DNA from: Fragilaria crotonensis
Taxonomy: Eukaryota > Bacillariophyta > Fragilariophyceae > Fragilariales > Fragilariaceae
Reading direction: 5' to 3'
Assembly: GCA_022925895.1 (NCBI GenBank)
Contig: JAKSYS010000129.1
Coordinates: 48,140 to 112,139 of the forward strand
DNA length: 64,000 bases
Shown here: positions 20,501-30,272 of the stretch, one piece after another
How positions within the stretch are numbered: the stretch's first letter is position 1
How the letters are laid out: each line of letters starts with the position of its first letter
Notes under the pieces: model-generated
What the model saw: only the letters and a program-made list of their open reading frames with translations
Told to the model about the DNA's origin: nothing
The model's database searches: none
Made by a program: the position numbers and the translations under genes

Positions 20501-21482
20501 TCCATCAGACAATAAGGAGTCAGGAATGCCAACATCGTCGGCAAATTCGGTCAACGCCCGAGCGACTTTCGATTTCGAATCGAGAGGATGGACCGTGGTG
20601 AACGATCCGTTAGTGAATACTTGCGCGCACGTGTTACCCTGGATTGATATGACCTTCGAGAATAAGGTATCAGTGAACCAGTCCCCGTTTAGGCGTCGCC
20701 GGTTCAGGTGTAAGTGATCAACACGATATCTTCGATGCAACGGGTGAACCGCCGTTCTTACCCCGCGCTGGGTAGTTACCTGAAGGGTTCGCTTGGCCGT
20801 CTCGAGGCCAATATTCCATTGCGACTTAGATTCTCAAAGGTTACAGTCGAGTGTCGTTCGCTCGTGATCGTTGCGCTTATCCCACCGTGCGTCCCCGTAA
20901 GCGCAGAGGACACGAGAATAGCATTCGCATACAAAGAAGACACGCAACGCGGGTCAGAAGTGGGAAGATCGCCGTCGGGGTGCAGTCGAATGGGACCATA
21001 TATCCCGTCCAGCGGTCGATATACAGTCGACGGCACGCGCTGGATTCCGACGCGGTGCAGACATGTGCATGTCCGCGGGATTCCAAGTCGGCGAAGTAAT
21101 TTCGACAATCGGTAGATTCGACATTTCCCAATCAGTGGGGACGCGTGACTCGAATGAAAGATTCGGTCCCGAAACGGTAAGGGAATAAAAATGGAATCCA
21201 AATCAAGGCCAATCGGTCGGTGCGGATCCCATGGATCATCACAAACGCCGTAGCCATGGGCTCGGATCTGATGGGGTTGATTAAGGAGCAGTGTAAATCA
21301 CTGCCAAACCACAGCACTTGGTCAGCGACCAGGACGACAGAGTCGCCGGTTGTGGGACACGTGTACGTCGTAGCACACTTCGCAATCGGGACATCTGGCT
21401 TCGGTTGATACTCCGCAGAAAGGGAGAAACATTGCAGTACTCGCCCGAAAGTTCGAGCAAACGCCAATTCGGTCCAGCACAC
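17523..21482 (-). pseudogene. Copia pol (protease-integrase-RT-RNase H), frame interrupted
   Basis: Read from 21482 down. A protease-region segment with VLVADQVLWFGSDLHCSLIN continues in other frames to 20776. Then comes the zinc-binding pre-integrase block and integrase (ORF from 20740) with an SDGAPEIVG strand. Next is the reverse transcriptase: DVKMDF-x-RKARFVAGGH, SYSSVVSRDSVR-type block and ALYGLKSSGAAWR. The catalytic YVDD (VLVYVDDILIF) lies in the ORF that overlaps at 18698, so one base shift splits the RT. RNase H (CFVDANHAG, SSSFGSEFVALRAA, TKVLTADRRR) ends at 17523. At least three frame changes are present. Given the young LTRs, sequence error is as likely as decay. Confidence 0.8.
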
Positions 21483-21628
21483 GTGGTGTCAGCGTGGTTA
21501 TCGATCTCATTGATGGCAATGTTGCCAGGGGTTGGTTCATTGGGCTTATGGTGTGTGGGGCCCGTGCGCCTTGCACTTGAAATTAACGCGTGTGCCTGCG
21601 CCTGACGTGCACCACTGGCCTCTGCGAG

Positions 21629-23172
21629 TCAGGTGTTGTACGCGCCGCGACCGAAGCTACGACCGTTTTGGGAGCCACGCTCCGTTATGTCGGACACAAC
21701 CGACTGGTCAGCCGGCGCACTAGATGTATTCGTCGTCTCGTTGGAGTTCGGGTTCGCTGCAGATACACTGCTAGTCGTTCGATTTGTATTGCTCCCTTGG
21801 TAACTCTGGTCGCCTCTTCCGCGGCCACCACGGCCGCCTTCTCGCAACTGTATGACGTAGGAGCGCATAGAGCCAAGACGCTCCCATTCATCGGAAGTGA
21901 AATTCCGGTGAGGGTCAGTGATATCGACGTTATTCGCATATGTTCTGCGTTCGTTGCCACGCCCGCGTCCGCGACCGTCTCGTCCCCGTCCGTTGCTGCG
22001 ACCACCGCGTTGGCCACTACGACCGCCGCCTTGACGGGCCCTGCCACGGCCGCCACGCTGATCATTGGATCCCATTGCGCTGACATATCGGCGTTTGTTG
22101 CCCGAGTGGCGGTTGGCATAATCCAACTGGGCTGCGGCATGAATGCTCGAAATTAGTCCAGACAAGAACTCAACGGCCTTATCGAAGTTGGCGCGATAGT
22201 TCTGATAGACGTTGACCTTTGCAGACGTGATACTTGCGTCCGTAGAACGGATACCAAGAAGCATCTTGTCGACCATCTGCTTCTCAGTTAATTCCTCGCT
22301 CTTATCTTTTGACAATACATGGAAGTTCTCCTTGAGCTTCGTGACGAATTTCTCAAACGGGAACACCTTCTCGTCCTTATAATGCAAGCGAGAGATTTCC
22401 TCTTTAGCTTTTTCAACACGTTTGTTTAACTCTCCCGTGCCATCGTAATGCGCAACAAGCGCCAACCATGCTCTTCTGCCATTCGCAGTGCGATCGTAAC
22501 TTTGGATCCATGTCCAAGCATCGGACTTAATACAAGCCGATTTCAGTATCTGGAATACCAGTTTGTTGTCACGCTTGAAGTTTTCGCCTTCTAGTGGCAT
22601 CTGGAAGCGCCTCATCTCATCATCGTCGAGAAACAACTCGTCGGTGTAATCCCATTCAGGGCGTACGACATAGTCGATTGGGACCTTCGCGGCCCCATGA
22701 TTGCGCTTAGCTTGTTCACAAAGCCGATCTGCCAGTTATCCCAACCAGCATCGGTCTGGCACTTGCCGGGGTCAATTATGTCGATGTCAACCTTATCAAG
22801 GTTGTGGTCAGATTCCTTTCTCGCCATTGCTGCCAACATGACTTCTCGAGTCCACATCTCAGGCTGTGCCTGTAGGCCACGTTGTCGTGGTCTTTCACCC
22901 AATAGACTAAGGCCTGAAGCCTTTTGATTTGCATCGTTCAAGGATTACTCTCCCGGTAGCAGTTGGCCTTGAGGCCATTCGTTTAGCCATCTCCGAAACA
23001 TCAGGTCGCCGTTCATGGAGGCAAACGCTTCCATGGAGTCGAGTCCCTCAATATTAATGAAAGTTTCGCGATTAGCAGCATTTGCAATACCACAAATGGT
23101 AAGTACTTCATGAACAGGGTTTGGTGGTTCGGGTTCAGCAACAGCTGCGGCGACAACGGGTTCAGCATCCAT
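21629..23172 (-). pseudogene. Copia gag, frame interrupted
   Basis: The start ATG is at 23172 (MDAEPVV). An N-terminal GIANAANRETFINIEGLDS block is followed by an in-frame TAA at 22945. The middle part to about 22690 (MWTREVMLAAMARKE) and the main capsid-like part follow, the latter with EGENFKRDNKLVFQILKS and WIQSYDRTANGRRAW. The shift between them falls in a GGGG run near 22693. The C-terminal tail is Gly/Arg-rich (RGG/GRG repeats), as expected for nucleic-acid binding in place of a CCHC knuckle. Confidence 0.75.
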
Positions 23173-23660
23173 CTGCGTATGAATATCATTCGAGTTAGCA
23201 CCTAGGTGTACATTGCGTTTGTCTTCCGGGCCGTACCACTATGGGTAGGTTGTGAGGCGGGTCACATTCCGGTCGGTACAGGGTGATCAGTCCTGACCTC
23301 ATCGTGCGGTGCCTCACGGGGCCAACGGCCAATTATAGAACGTGGGCAAACGGTACCGATCGCTGACGCCCGCCATGTGGCCAAACAAGTTACGAACAGC
23401 GTATATCGAGTACCTCAAGTACATGTCGAGGAGCAAAGTATATCGAGTACCATAAGGTACGTAACGGAGTAAAAGATACGCTTCTACGAATTCCGCTGTA
23501 GGCCGTGGTATAAATATTTTCGGTAATCCTCGAAAGTGCAACGAATTCGCAAGAATGTCAAGGTACGAAATTGGCAATGCCCATGAGAATTGTACCCGCC
23601 GCTTCCGTCTCACCCGTTCGTTCAAATCCTTTCTTTCACCCTCCAGTTGGGTCTGATAAA

Positions 23661-23838
23661 CCGTTCAAATGTGTACGTAACGGCCGACTCTTACCTTAGA
23701 GAGAAGACGAGATAAACGATAAAGTAGTAACACAAGAAGCGTACAAAAGTAGTAAACGATAAACTTGTGTCTACGTCTGCTCTTGTCTCTGATTACTACT
23801 GTACTAGCGGTTTCCGTACTGTATCGTCCGTATTCAAA
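23661..23838 (-). repeat. 5' LTR of the Copia element
   Basis: 178 bp, matching the LTR at 17186-17361 with a single 2-bp GA difference. It lies about 330 bp upstream of the ATG of the large unknown membrane-protein gene at 24171, but in the opposite orientation. Confidence 0.88.
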
Positions 23839-24170
23839 CGAATCAATATCACGATGCCTTCCTCGTTCAACAATATATCCAGGTTCGTTTTATCGTACTG
23901 GTACTGTAATCTTCTGGCGTCTGGGACGGAATCTCGAGTTCTTTCGCCCTGATCTCAGCGATGCCGGCGCGCTACTTCTGTCACCTTGTTTGCCCGGCAT
24001 GTATCTTGAATCACGCGCCTGCATGAACATCATAATTCTTTCACCTCTCTGTGCCGCTCGCTGTTCACCGTTCTATCCATTTACAATCGCCCCCGCAGCT
24101 CTTATGGTCCCTACTATGGATCTTGAATTGATATACCGCAGTGATAGTCAATTGTGGGAGTGGATGAGTC

Positions 24171-27044
24171 ATGGGCGAAAGCCATTTGGCAAACGTCGAC
24201 TTTTCCCGCCGCCCCGGAATACAGCATATTGGGATTTTGCTGCTGGTGGCTCTGCCTCTTGTTTCGGTTCACTCTCAATCGACGGAGATTGGCCATGATC
24301 ATGCGGAAAGAATCGTGTCTCCACATGGTCTCCTGCAAGACAAAACTGTCGGGACGGTCGTCAACAAGCATGCTGTGTTGAAGGTTCAAGTATCAATAAA
24401 CAGCACTTCAATGGACGCCCCAATCGACACCTTTGGGCCTAATGGATCAGAGGCGAAGTGGTCTGTGGTACTCGATGAAGTCGACGCCTCTGATTCAAAT
24501 AGTATGGTGCATTTGGTGCAGCCGATTCATTTGGAGTGGTCGTCTTCACCGCATCAAGGCTTTGCTGAGTTGAGCTTTGTGGTACCCGCCAGCGTATCGA
24601 GATCCTTCCTTCTATCCCTGCTCGAGGGTCAACGTCTGGTTACGCGACGACTTGCCAATGTACACGCAACCAAGAAACTTGAAGATAGTGGTGGAAGTCC
24701 GGTCGTTAGCGTTTATCTTGAAGGAACAACCCATTTGCGACACGACGCCCAGGATCAGACCCACCACAGCATTTCATTGCACTTCAAGTTGGTTGCCTTC
24801 CTATTATTTGCGCTGTGGATCTTTCGTTCCCTGCTTGTAGCATCAGCTGCACAACTTTTACATCGAGATCCTTCAACTTGTGATCAAGATGACGATGTGG
24901 GCTTCGATGGGTCAGCGTTCATTTTGCATTCCACTGATTATCAGCGTGACAGTGACGACATGACTGACGATCCAGGGTGTGATGACTCGGAAAGCTCGGG
25001 TCCTTCAAGAAGACTAGGTTTTTCTCACCTTGCAGATCACTCCAACGATGACGACTCCATGATGCCTCCCACCGTCTTTCGATTCAAAGTTGACCCCAGC
25101 CGCTTCGATCACCTCACAGTGGCTCCGAGTCTGGGCCCGCAACTCAAGATGTATCATGAGGAGCATTTAACCGATACGCCTGATCATCCCGAGATGATGC
25201 AACCATTCTTCGAGGAAACGAGGCACGTTCGGATGGTGGAAATCAATGACTGTCGAGATCTACCAGTATCAGTTCAAGAGGATTCCATTCGTCAACAACT
25301 TGGTAAAACTCAAACGAAGCATCGCGGTATATGTGAGGTTCTTCCCTTTACAGAGCCCATTCCAAAGTCGCACGTGACATGCTTGTCAAGCCATGAAATA
25401 TTTACGGCGCAAGAGCTGGCACAAGAAGCCATCTCGCATGACATGGACCAGCGAAGTCAAGTCTCGGAAGATTTGCGTTTTTCGATTTCGACGGAACTTA
25501 TTGCAGCTGGATCATCAGTCTGTAGCATTCAACCTATCGGGGTGATGTCGGACCAAAAGCGGCTTCTTGTCAATTCTGTTGCGGGCGAAAAGAGTACCGA
25601 GAAAACAACGTCTGAAATTTCCAACGTCGGGGCGTCAATCCGTGAAAGCCTGGTCACGGCAGAGGCACCGATCGACTCAATTGTAAGGCTTCATCCACGT
25701 ACAGCAACTTTGGAATTGGGTCAAGGATTCCGTTTTGAAACCGATCAGTTTACTGCCTCTCCTTCGATGATTGCCGATGTGGATACAACTGAGACTTGGA
25801 GAATTCCCGAGCCTGTTCAACAAGAACACATTGTAGAGACTTTCGGCAATGGCTCGCACAGCTCGCACCTACCGGTTCCTTGCGAGGAAGTGGATGCAAA
25901 GAAGGTACCTTCTGAACCAGCCTCCGTATTCGACATTGATGGGACTGAGAGCAATGATCTCAAAGCAGAATTGATGACTGATGGAATCGAGAACCGGTTG
26001 ATGCCCCGACGTGTGGAAATTGAGGCGTCGAAACCTTTGCCAGCTTCCGGCGACAACCCGAGTTTGAAAGCGACGCACATCCCTGTCGAGAGTAATCGCA
26101 TTGATGAGGCGGCGAGTCCGACACTCCCGTTTCTAATTTCGTCCTCTGCTCAACCAAGGAATGGGAAAAGAAGGACTCGACGCGAACCTGTGACGAAGCG
26201 TTCTCCTTCTGAGGAGCAATCTTCAATTCAATCATCTGCTTCTTCAAACAATTCCTCTCAGGAGAACGTTGATCCCGATGATTGTTGGTTGCAGAGACTT
26301 TCTCGCCCGAGTGAAGCAACGCAGGTCACAAGAAAAAGTGGTCAGAGACTCCTCCGCCTGGAGAAGGAGGCGATCCCACTGAGTGTGATCGCTACGGGAC
26401 CGCCAAGTGTAGTCATGGCTTCGGGACCGTTGTCGCAAGTGGAAGCCTTCAAGATTATAACACCTGAGGCCCCGCAACGAGTTGACATTGAAAACGCGGG
26501 TGTTACGAGCGCTTCCAACTGGTTTCAACGACTCAGGACCAGATCGCAAACGGCGTCTACGCATTGTGGGAAAGCGTTTGTCCCAAATTCGACGGAAATG
26601 AACGGAGACGACTTTTCCTATGTCTCCACCCTTGCACCCGACAGCGATGCCGCAAGCAATCCTGACGCGTTCGATGCGGACGACACCTGCTCAGGCACGC
26701 TGAGGGGAAAAGTACATCGTCAATTGAATCCGCGATCAGCAAAACGAAAGAGGGAATATGGGGGCATCTGCGCCCGAATCAAGTCACCGATAGAAAAGGT
26801 AAAACCCGACGTTTTCGCTGAACTTACATGCTTGGGTCCAAGCAATTATAACAACGAAGTTGTGCATTGGGAGCCAACACAGAAGGAGCGATCGTCCCTT
26901 CCGCGCGCGAGAAAGAAGCGACGAGCGCTTGCTAGCATCGCGAACGCTCTGCCAGATGCCATGCCTTCTGCAATGGTAGTTGCAAAGGAGGTCAACGCAC
27001 CAGTTTGGGAGTTCAAAGAAGTTGCTGTGTCCTATAAATGCTAA
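24171..27044 (+). CDS. Large unknown membrane protein with long disordered C-terminal region
   Basis: 957 residues in one intact exon. I do not recognise a family. A hydrophobic segment at about residues 20-36 (IGILLLVALPLVSV) can serve as signal peptide. Residues about 40-190 form a compact, probably lumenal domain. A strong membrane span follows at about residues 202-223 (LVAFLLFALWIFRSLLVASA). The remaining ~730 residues are acidic, Ser/Thr-rich and mostly disordered, with basic patches (KRRTRREPVTKR, ARKKRRALAS) near the end that could act as nuclear or nucleic-acid-binding signals. The 5' LTR of the neighbouring Copia element now lies ~330 bp upstream and may have displaced promoter sequence. 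Function unknown. Confidence 0.65.
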   Translation: MGESHLANVDFSRRPGIQHIGILLLVALPLVSVHSQSTEIGHDHAERIVSPHGLLQDKTVGTVVNKHAVLKVQVSINSTSMDAPIDTFGPNGSEAKWSVVLDEVDASDSNSMVHLVQPIHLEWSSSPHQGFAELSFVVPASVSRSFLLSLLEGQRLVTRRLANVHATKKLEDSGGSPVVSVYLEGTTHLRHDAQDQTHHSISLHFKLVAFLLFALWIFRSLLVASAAQLLHRDPSTCDQDDDVGFDGSAFILHSTDYQRDSDDMTDDPGCDDSESSGPSRRLGFSHLADHSNDDDSMMPPTVFRFKVDPSRFDHLTVAPSLGPQLKMYHEEHLTDTPDHPEMMQPFFEETRHVRMVEINDCRDLPVSVQEDSIRQQLGKTQTKHRGICEVLPFTEPIPKSHVTCLSSHEIFTAQELAQEAISHDMDQRSQVSEDLRFSISTELIAAGSSVCSIQPIGVMSDQKRLLVNSVAGEKSTEKTTSEISNVGASIRESLVTAEAPIDSIVRLHPRTATLELGQGFRFETDQFTASPSMIADVDTTETWRIPEPVQQEHIVETFGNGSHSSHLPVPCEEVDAKKVPSEPASVFDIDGTESNDLKAELMTDGIENRLMPRRVEIEASKPLPASGDNPSLKATHIPVESNRIDEAASPTLPFLISSSAQPRNGKRRTRREPVTKRSPSEEQSSIQSSASSNNSSQENVDPDDCWLQRLSRPSEATQVTRKSGQRLLRLEKEAIPLSVIATGPPSVVMASGPLSQVEAFKIITPEAPQRVDIENAGVTSASNWFQRLRTRSQTASTHCGKAFVPNSTEMNGDDFSYVSTLAPDSDAASNPDAFDADDTCSGTLRGKVHRQLNPRSAKRKREYGGICARIKSPIEKVKPDVFAELTCLGPSNYNNEVVHWEPTQKERSSLPRARKKRRALASIANALPDAMPSAMVVAKEVNAPVWEFKEVAVSYKC

Positions 27045-27272
27045 TGCCAGAGGGAGCTCAGTTTACCAGCTGAAAACAAAATCATCAAGGTGCTGTTCCA
27101 ACGTGAATGAGGTGCTTCTTTCACACACCCGATATGACTACTGAATGTAAACAAGATAGAGAGTTCGGTTCGTTGTACTCGCCGCAATTTATTACGTCGA
27201 AACCCTTCCTCTGAAAATCGCTCGCATCCAAACAGCGATACCAGCGCTTGATCGTTTCACATGCCTCGTTTG
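27045..27272. other. Convergent 3' region
   Basis: About 230 bp between the 3' ends of the two flanking genes. No feature is seen. Confidence 0.4.
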
Positions 27273-27885
27273 CTACCCGCCGGAAAGGAGATCACCCTCT
27301 GGTATTTCCCCGAGTTGGCTAAGGTTTAATAACGGTTCTTTTTGTTTCGTCTTCGTTGCGTCCTTCCTTGTTATGCCAGCCGGACGATCCCCCTCCTCTT
27401 TGAACCTAATTTCATCCAAAGAGAGTCCATCTTCACGCACTCCAGATTTCTTGTCTTGATTCGCGTGTTGCTCGTCAAGTTCTTCAAAACGGCGCAATAG
27501 GAGCTGCACATCTTGCTTTAGAATCATGACATCGTGTTTGAGTTGTTTGAGGTCATTCGCCTGTTGCGTCATCGATTTTCGTCGCTCCTCGCCGGTTGGA
27601 GGAACAAATCGTTTGATATCATCCATCGTCATTCCGGCAGATGATAAGAATTCAATCTGTTCCGTTCGATAATCCTACAAGGAAAGCAAAGGTCAGAAGT
27701 GCAACAGTGCCAAGTTGTAGGCAGAAACTCGAATGCTAACGTACATGAAATAACAGGTTACGAAGAAGGAACAACAGCAACACTACGATTCCCACTTGTG
27801 CAACTTTCATGATGTTGTTTCGCGAGAATCCAGGATATGCATTCGCTGTCCTCCGGCTAGGCGATGATTCTCCTGTTGTTGGCAT
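27273..27885 (-). CDS. Small single-span membrane protein with coiled coil, one intron
   Basis: The ATG at 27885 (MPTTGESSP) is taken because the frame upstream has no ATG. A span at about residues 26-43 (VAQVGIVVLLLFLLRNLLF) leads to a 70-nt GT-AG intron (27675-27744, phase 0, GTACGT...TTGTAG). The second exon gives an IEFLSSAGMTMDDIKRFVP helix, then a heptad-rich coiled coil (LKQLKHDVMILKQDVQLLLRRFEEL) and a charged tail. The short helical motif before the coiled coil is faintly reminiscent of the N-terminal domain of the peroxin Pex14, but the order of span and motif differs, so I do not assign it. Confidence 0.6.
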
Positions 27886-28011
27886 ACTACGAACTGAAAC
27901 ATAAAGGCGAACATAGCGAAGGTCACGATCAAGATTCTTCCCAGCGACTCGCTCTCTCACTGTGGCCCAAGCAGGTGCAGACAACTATCTTACAGTTCGC
28001 ATGCGCCTGAT

Positions 28012-28152
28012 CAGTGTGCAGTGTGCAGTGTGCAGTGTGCAGTGTGCAGTGTGCAGTGTGCAGTGTGCAGTGTGCAGTGTGCAGTGTGCAGTGTGCAGTG
28101 TGCAGTGTGCAGTGTGCAGTGTGCAGTGTGCAGTGTGCAGTGTGCAGTGTGC
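28012..28152. repeat. 7-bp tandem repeat (CAGTGTG)n
   Basis: About 20 near-perfect copies of CAGTGTG. It abuts the second minisatellite directly and lies about 130 bp upstream of the start codon of the small membrane-protein gene. Confidence 0.97.
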
Positions 28153-28513
28153 GTGGCATGGCATGGCATGGCATGGCATGGCGTGGCATGGCGTGGCATG
28201 GCGTGGCATGGCGTGGCATGGCGTGGCGTGGCATGGCGTGGCATGGCGTGGCATGGCGTGGCATGGCGTGGCATGGCGTGGCATGGCGTGGCATGGCGTG
28301 GCATGGCGTGGCATGGCGTGGCATGGCGTGGCATGGCGTGGCATGGCGTGGCATGGCGTGGCATGGCGTGGCATGGCGTGGCATGGCGTGGCGTGGCGTG
28401 GCGTGGCGTGGCATGGCGTGGCATGGCGTGGCATGGCGTGGCATGGCGTGGCATGGCGTGGCATGGCGTGGCATGGCGTGGCATGGCGTGGCGTGGTGTG
28501 GCGTGGCATGGCG
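28153..28513. repeat. 5/10-bp tandem repeat (GTGGC/ATGGC)
   Basis: Starts as a run of CATGG pentamers, then about 33 decamers GTGGCATGGC, interrupted by blocks of GTGGC only. Because neither strand contains stop codons in most frames it produces long ORFs of Met-Ala-Trp-His type in every frame. These are not genes. Confidence 0.97.
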
Positions 28514-28973
28514 TCATGAAAAAGATAGAGAGGTCACTACTTTAGGTACTCGTACTGGTGCCTTGTATTGTACTGATCTGGTGTGCGCAGTGCACAGTGC
28601 ACAACAGTTCTCTTGGAATGTACCCGAAGCAGCTAGTACTCCAGTAGTACAGTACATTGTATTCAACCGTAGCAGTGGGAGATGAATCAAAAGGTGGAAC
28701 TGTGATGCATGTACATACATGTAAATCATACTTTCTCTGTATTAGAAATGTACTATGCGGTACCCAAGTACTTGTACCGGTACTACTCTTCACCAATGCG
28801 CTGCACGCTTATTACTACCAGGTAATGGTATTCACAGGAAGGTCCGGCCCATGCACGTTCCAGCCGTACCGTTAGGGGCAGTTGAGTTTGCGCGCCAGCC
28901 TTGCTCCGATTTGCATGATGCGAGAATTTTAGCAATCGTAATGATCCATCCGAGCCGGCAAGGTTGCTGCATC
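28514..28973. other. Unassigned spacer with GTAC words
   Basis: About 460 bp between the minisatellite and the motif cluster. It has a GTGCGCAGTGCACAGTGCAC stretch near 28582 and GGTACCCAAGTACTTGTACC near 28758. No gene is seen. Confidence 0.4.
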
Positions 28974-29296
28974 GTAAGCAAATTTTTCTTGACAGTAAGC
29001 AAAATCAGTAGGCAAATTATGCCGGTAAGCAAATTTTGTAAGCAAATTTTTTCTGTAAGCAAATTTGATTTTCGTAAGCAAATTCTTCTTTGCTGTAAGT
29101 AAATTTTACTTAGGTGTTTGAAAATTGGTATGTTTTTCCGTAGAAAAGACAGTCCCCGTAAGCAAATTTAATCTCCCAGTAAGCAAATTTTGTAAGCAAA
29201 TTTCTGCTTACAATAGATTTGCTGCTTATGGTAAGCAAATTCCGTCAGCAATTTCATTCCGTAAGCAATTTTTTTTTCGCTGTAAGCAAATTTTCT
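28974..29296. repeat. Cluster of about 15 GTAAGCAAATTT motifs with variable spacers
   Basis: The 12-mer GTAAGCAAATTT, or a 1-2 base variant, recurs at about 28974, 28995, 29008, 29025, 29038, 29055, 29074, 29095, 29158, 29179, 29192, 29231, 29260 and 29282. One inverted copy is near 29200. Spacers are unequal, mostly 0-12 bp, and unrelated. All but the inverted copy point the same way. TTTGCG(CG)CCAGCC words occur outside both ends (near 28889 and 29339). No protein is encoded. Confidence 0.85.
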
Positions 29297-30230
29297 GACA
29301 GACGTCAGCCGTGTCACCACCACGCCGGCACATCCAATTTTGCGCCAGCCAGACATCGATCGGAACTTGTTTCCCTCCCGGCGGGCGCGCATACTTCCTT
29401 TATTCAGGACTTCGCCCGTACTGCCGGACCTTCCAGTTGTGTACTGTACTACGTAGTTTAGCGTTTAGCGTAGGATTGTACAGTACTACCTCTTTGCAGT
29501 ACCTGGTACGCAGTAACAGTATACTTTCAAAATGGTATGATAAACGTATGCATACAGTACCAAAGTAAGGGTGCATTGGGGTAACCCTGATTTTCACGAG
29601 TTCTCAGATACCGGGTACTCTAGCCAAGTACTACCGTACTCCACTACTCCACTACTCCAGTGCTCCGGTCCGCAGTCCTCACTACTCCTGTACTGCGTCA
29701 ACCAGCAAAGGAAGAACAAGCATATAAACATGGTGTCTGGATTAGAATTCTTTTGCCTTAAAGGCACACTTGTTGACAGTTTTCTTTAAGGTTGAACAAA
29801 TAGATAAGATGATGGGTATGCTATGCAGCTATTGTTGTGATGTAAAATCATGAACAAGGTGATATGATTTGTCAAGTTTTCATTTTTTGAGTTTTTCCTT
29901 GACATGGCATCAGGACAGGTGAGTCACTCAAATTGAGTCCAATTTACAAAATCAAGTGGGTATGACTTTTTTGCATGTTACACATTCATGTCAAGCAAAT
30001 GTATGTGTTGTTATGAGTCTGCTGTTGTGGAAGTGGTTCTTGAGTCAGAAAGGAACACATTCGAATTGCTGGTGATCTGAGCAACAGGAATATTTTGGAG
30101 TTTGTGGTGAAACTCATGCTTTTTGCAATTGACACTGGTTCAATTGAATTAGTAGCCAGTGCTGGTAGTTCTTTGGAATGTGTCAAAGGATAAAAATGAG
30201 TTGTCAACAAAATTTTTATTCAAAAGGGAC

Positions 30231-30272
30231 TGTGACTGTGACTGTGACTGTGACTGTGACTGTGACTGTGAC
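30231..30272. repeat. (TGTGAC)7 microsatellite in array copy 1
   Basis: Seven perfect units of TGTGAC. The same position in copies 2, 3 and 4 has three units. Confidence 0.95.

Larger units (their letters stand above)
17186..23838 (-). mobile_element. Complete Ty1/Copia (CoDi-type) LTR retrotransposon
   Basis: A 6.65-kb element in minus orientation with directly repeated LTRs (176 and 178 bp) and a 5-bp target duplication CGAAT on both sides (17181-17185, 23839-23843). The order in the sense direction is 5' LTR, ~490-nt leader, gag with a Gly/Arg-rich tail, protease, integrase, reverse transcriptase, RNase H, 3' LTR. Integrase before reverse transcriptase defines Copia. Just inside the 5' LTR the sense strand reads TTTATCAGACCC, a plausible primer-binding site. 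A short G-run (GGGGACCG) sits before the 3' LTR. The frame is broken in gag, in protease and inside reverse transcriptase. Confidence 0.92.

Noticed and set aside
21532-22156. Plus-strand ORFs of up to 188 codons over the gag tail
   Set aside because: They are antisense shadows of the Gly/Arg-rich gag C-terminus, where the GC-rich codons leave the other strand open.
27929-28685. Six overlapping ORFs of 168-223 codons on both strands
   Set aside because: They are pure translations of the CAGTGTG and GTGGC/ATGGC tandem repeats in every frame; there is no independent evidence of coding.
28974-29296. CRISPR-like array
   Set aside because: The repeated word is only 12 bp, spacers vary from 0 to tens of bases, an inverted copy exists, there are no cas genes, and the host is a eukaryote.
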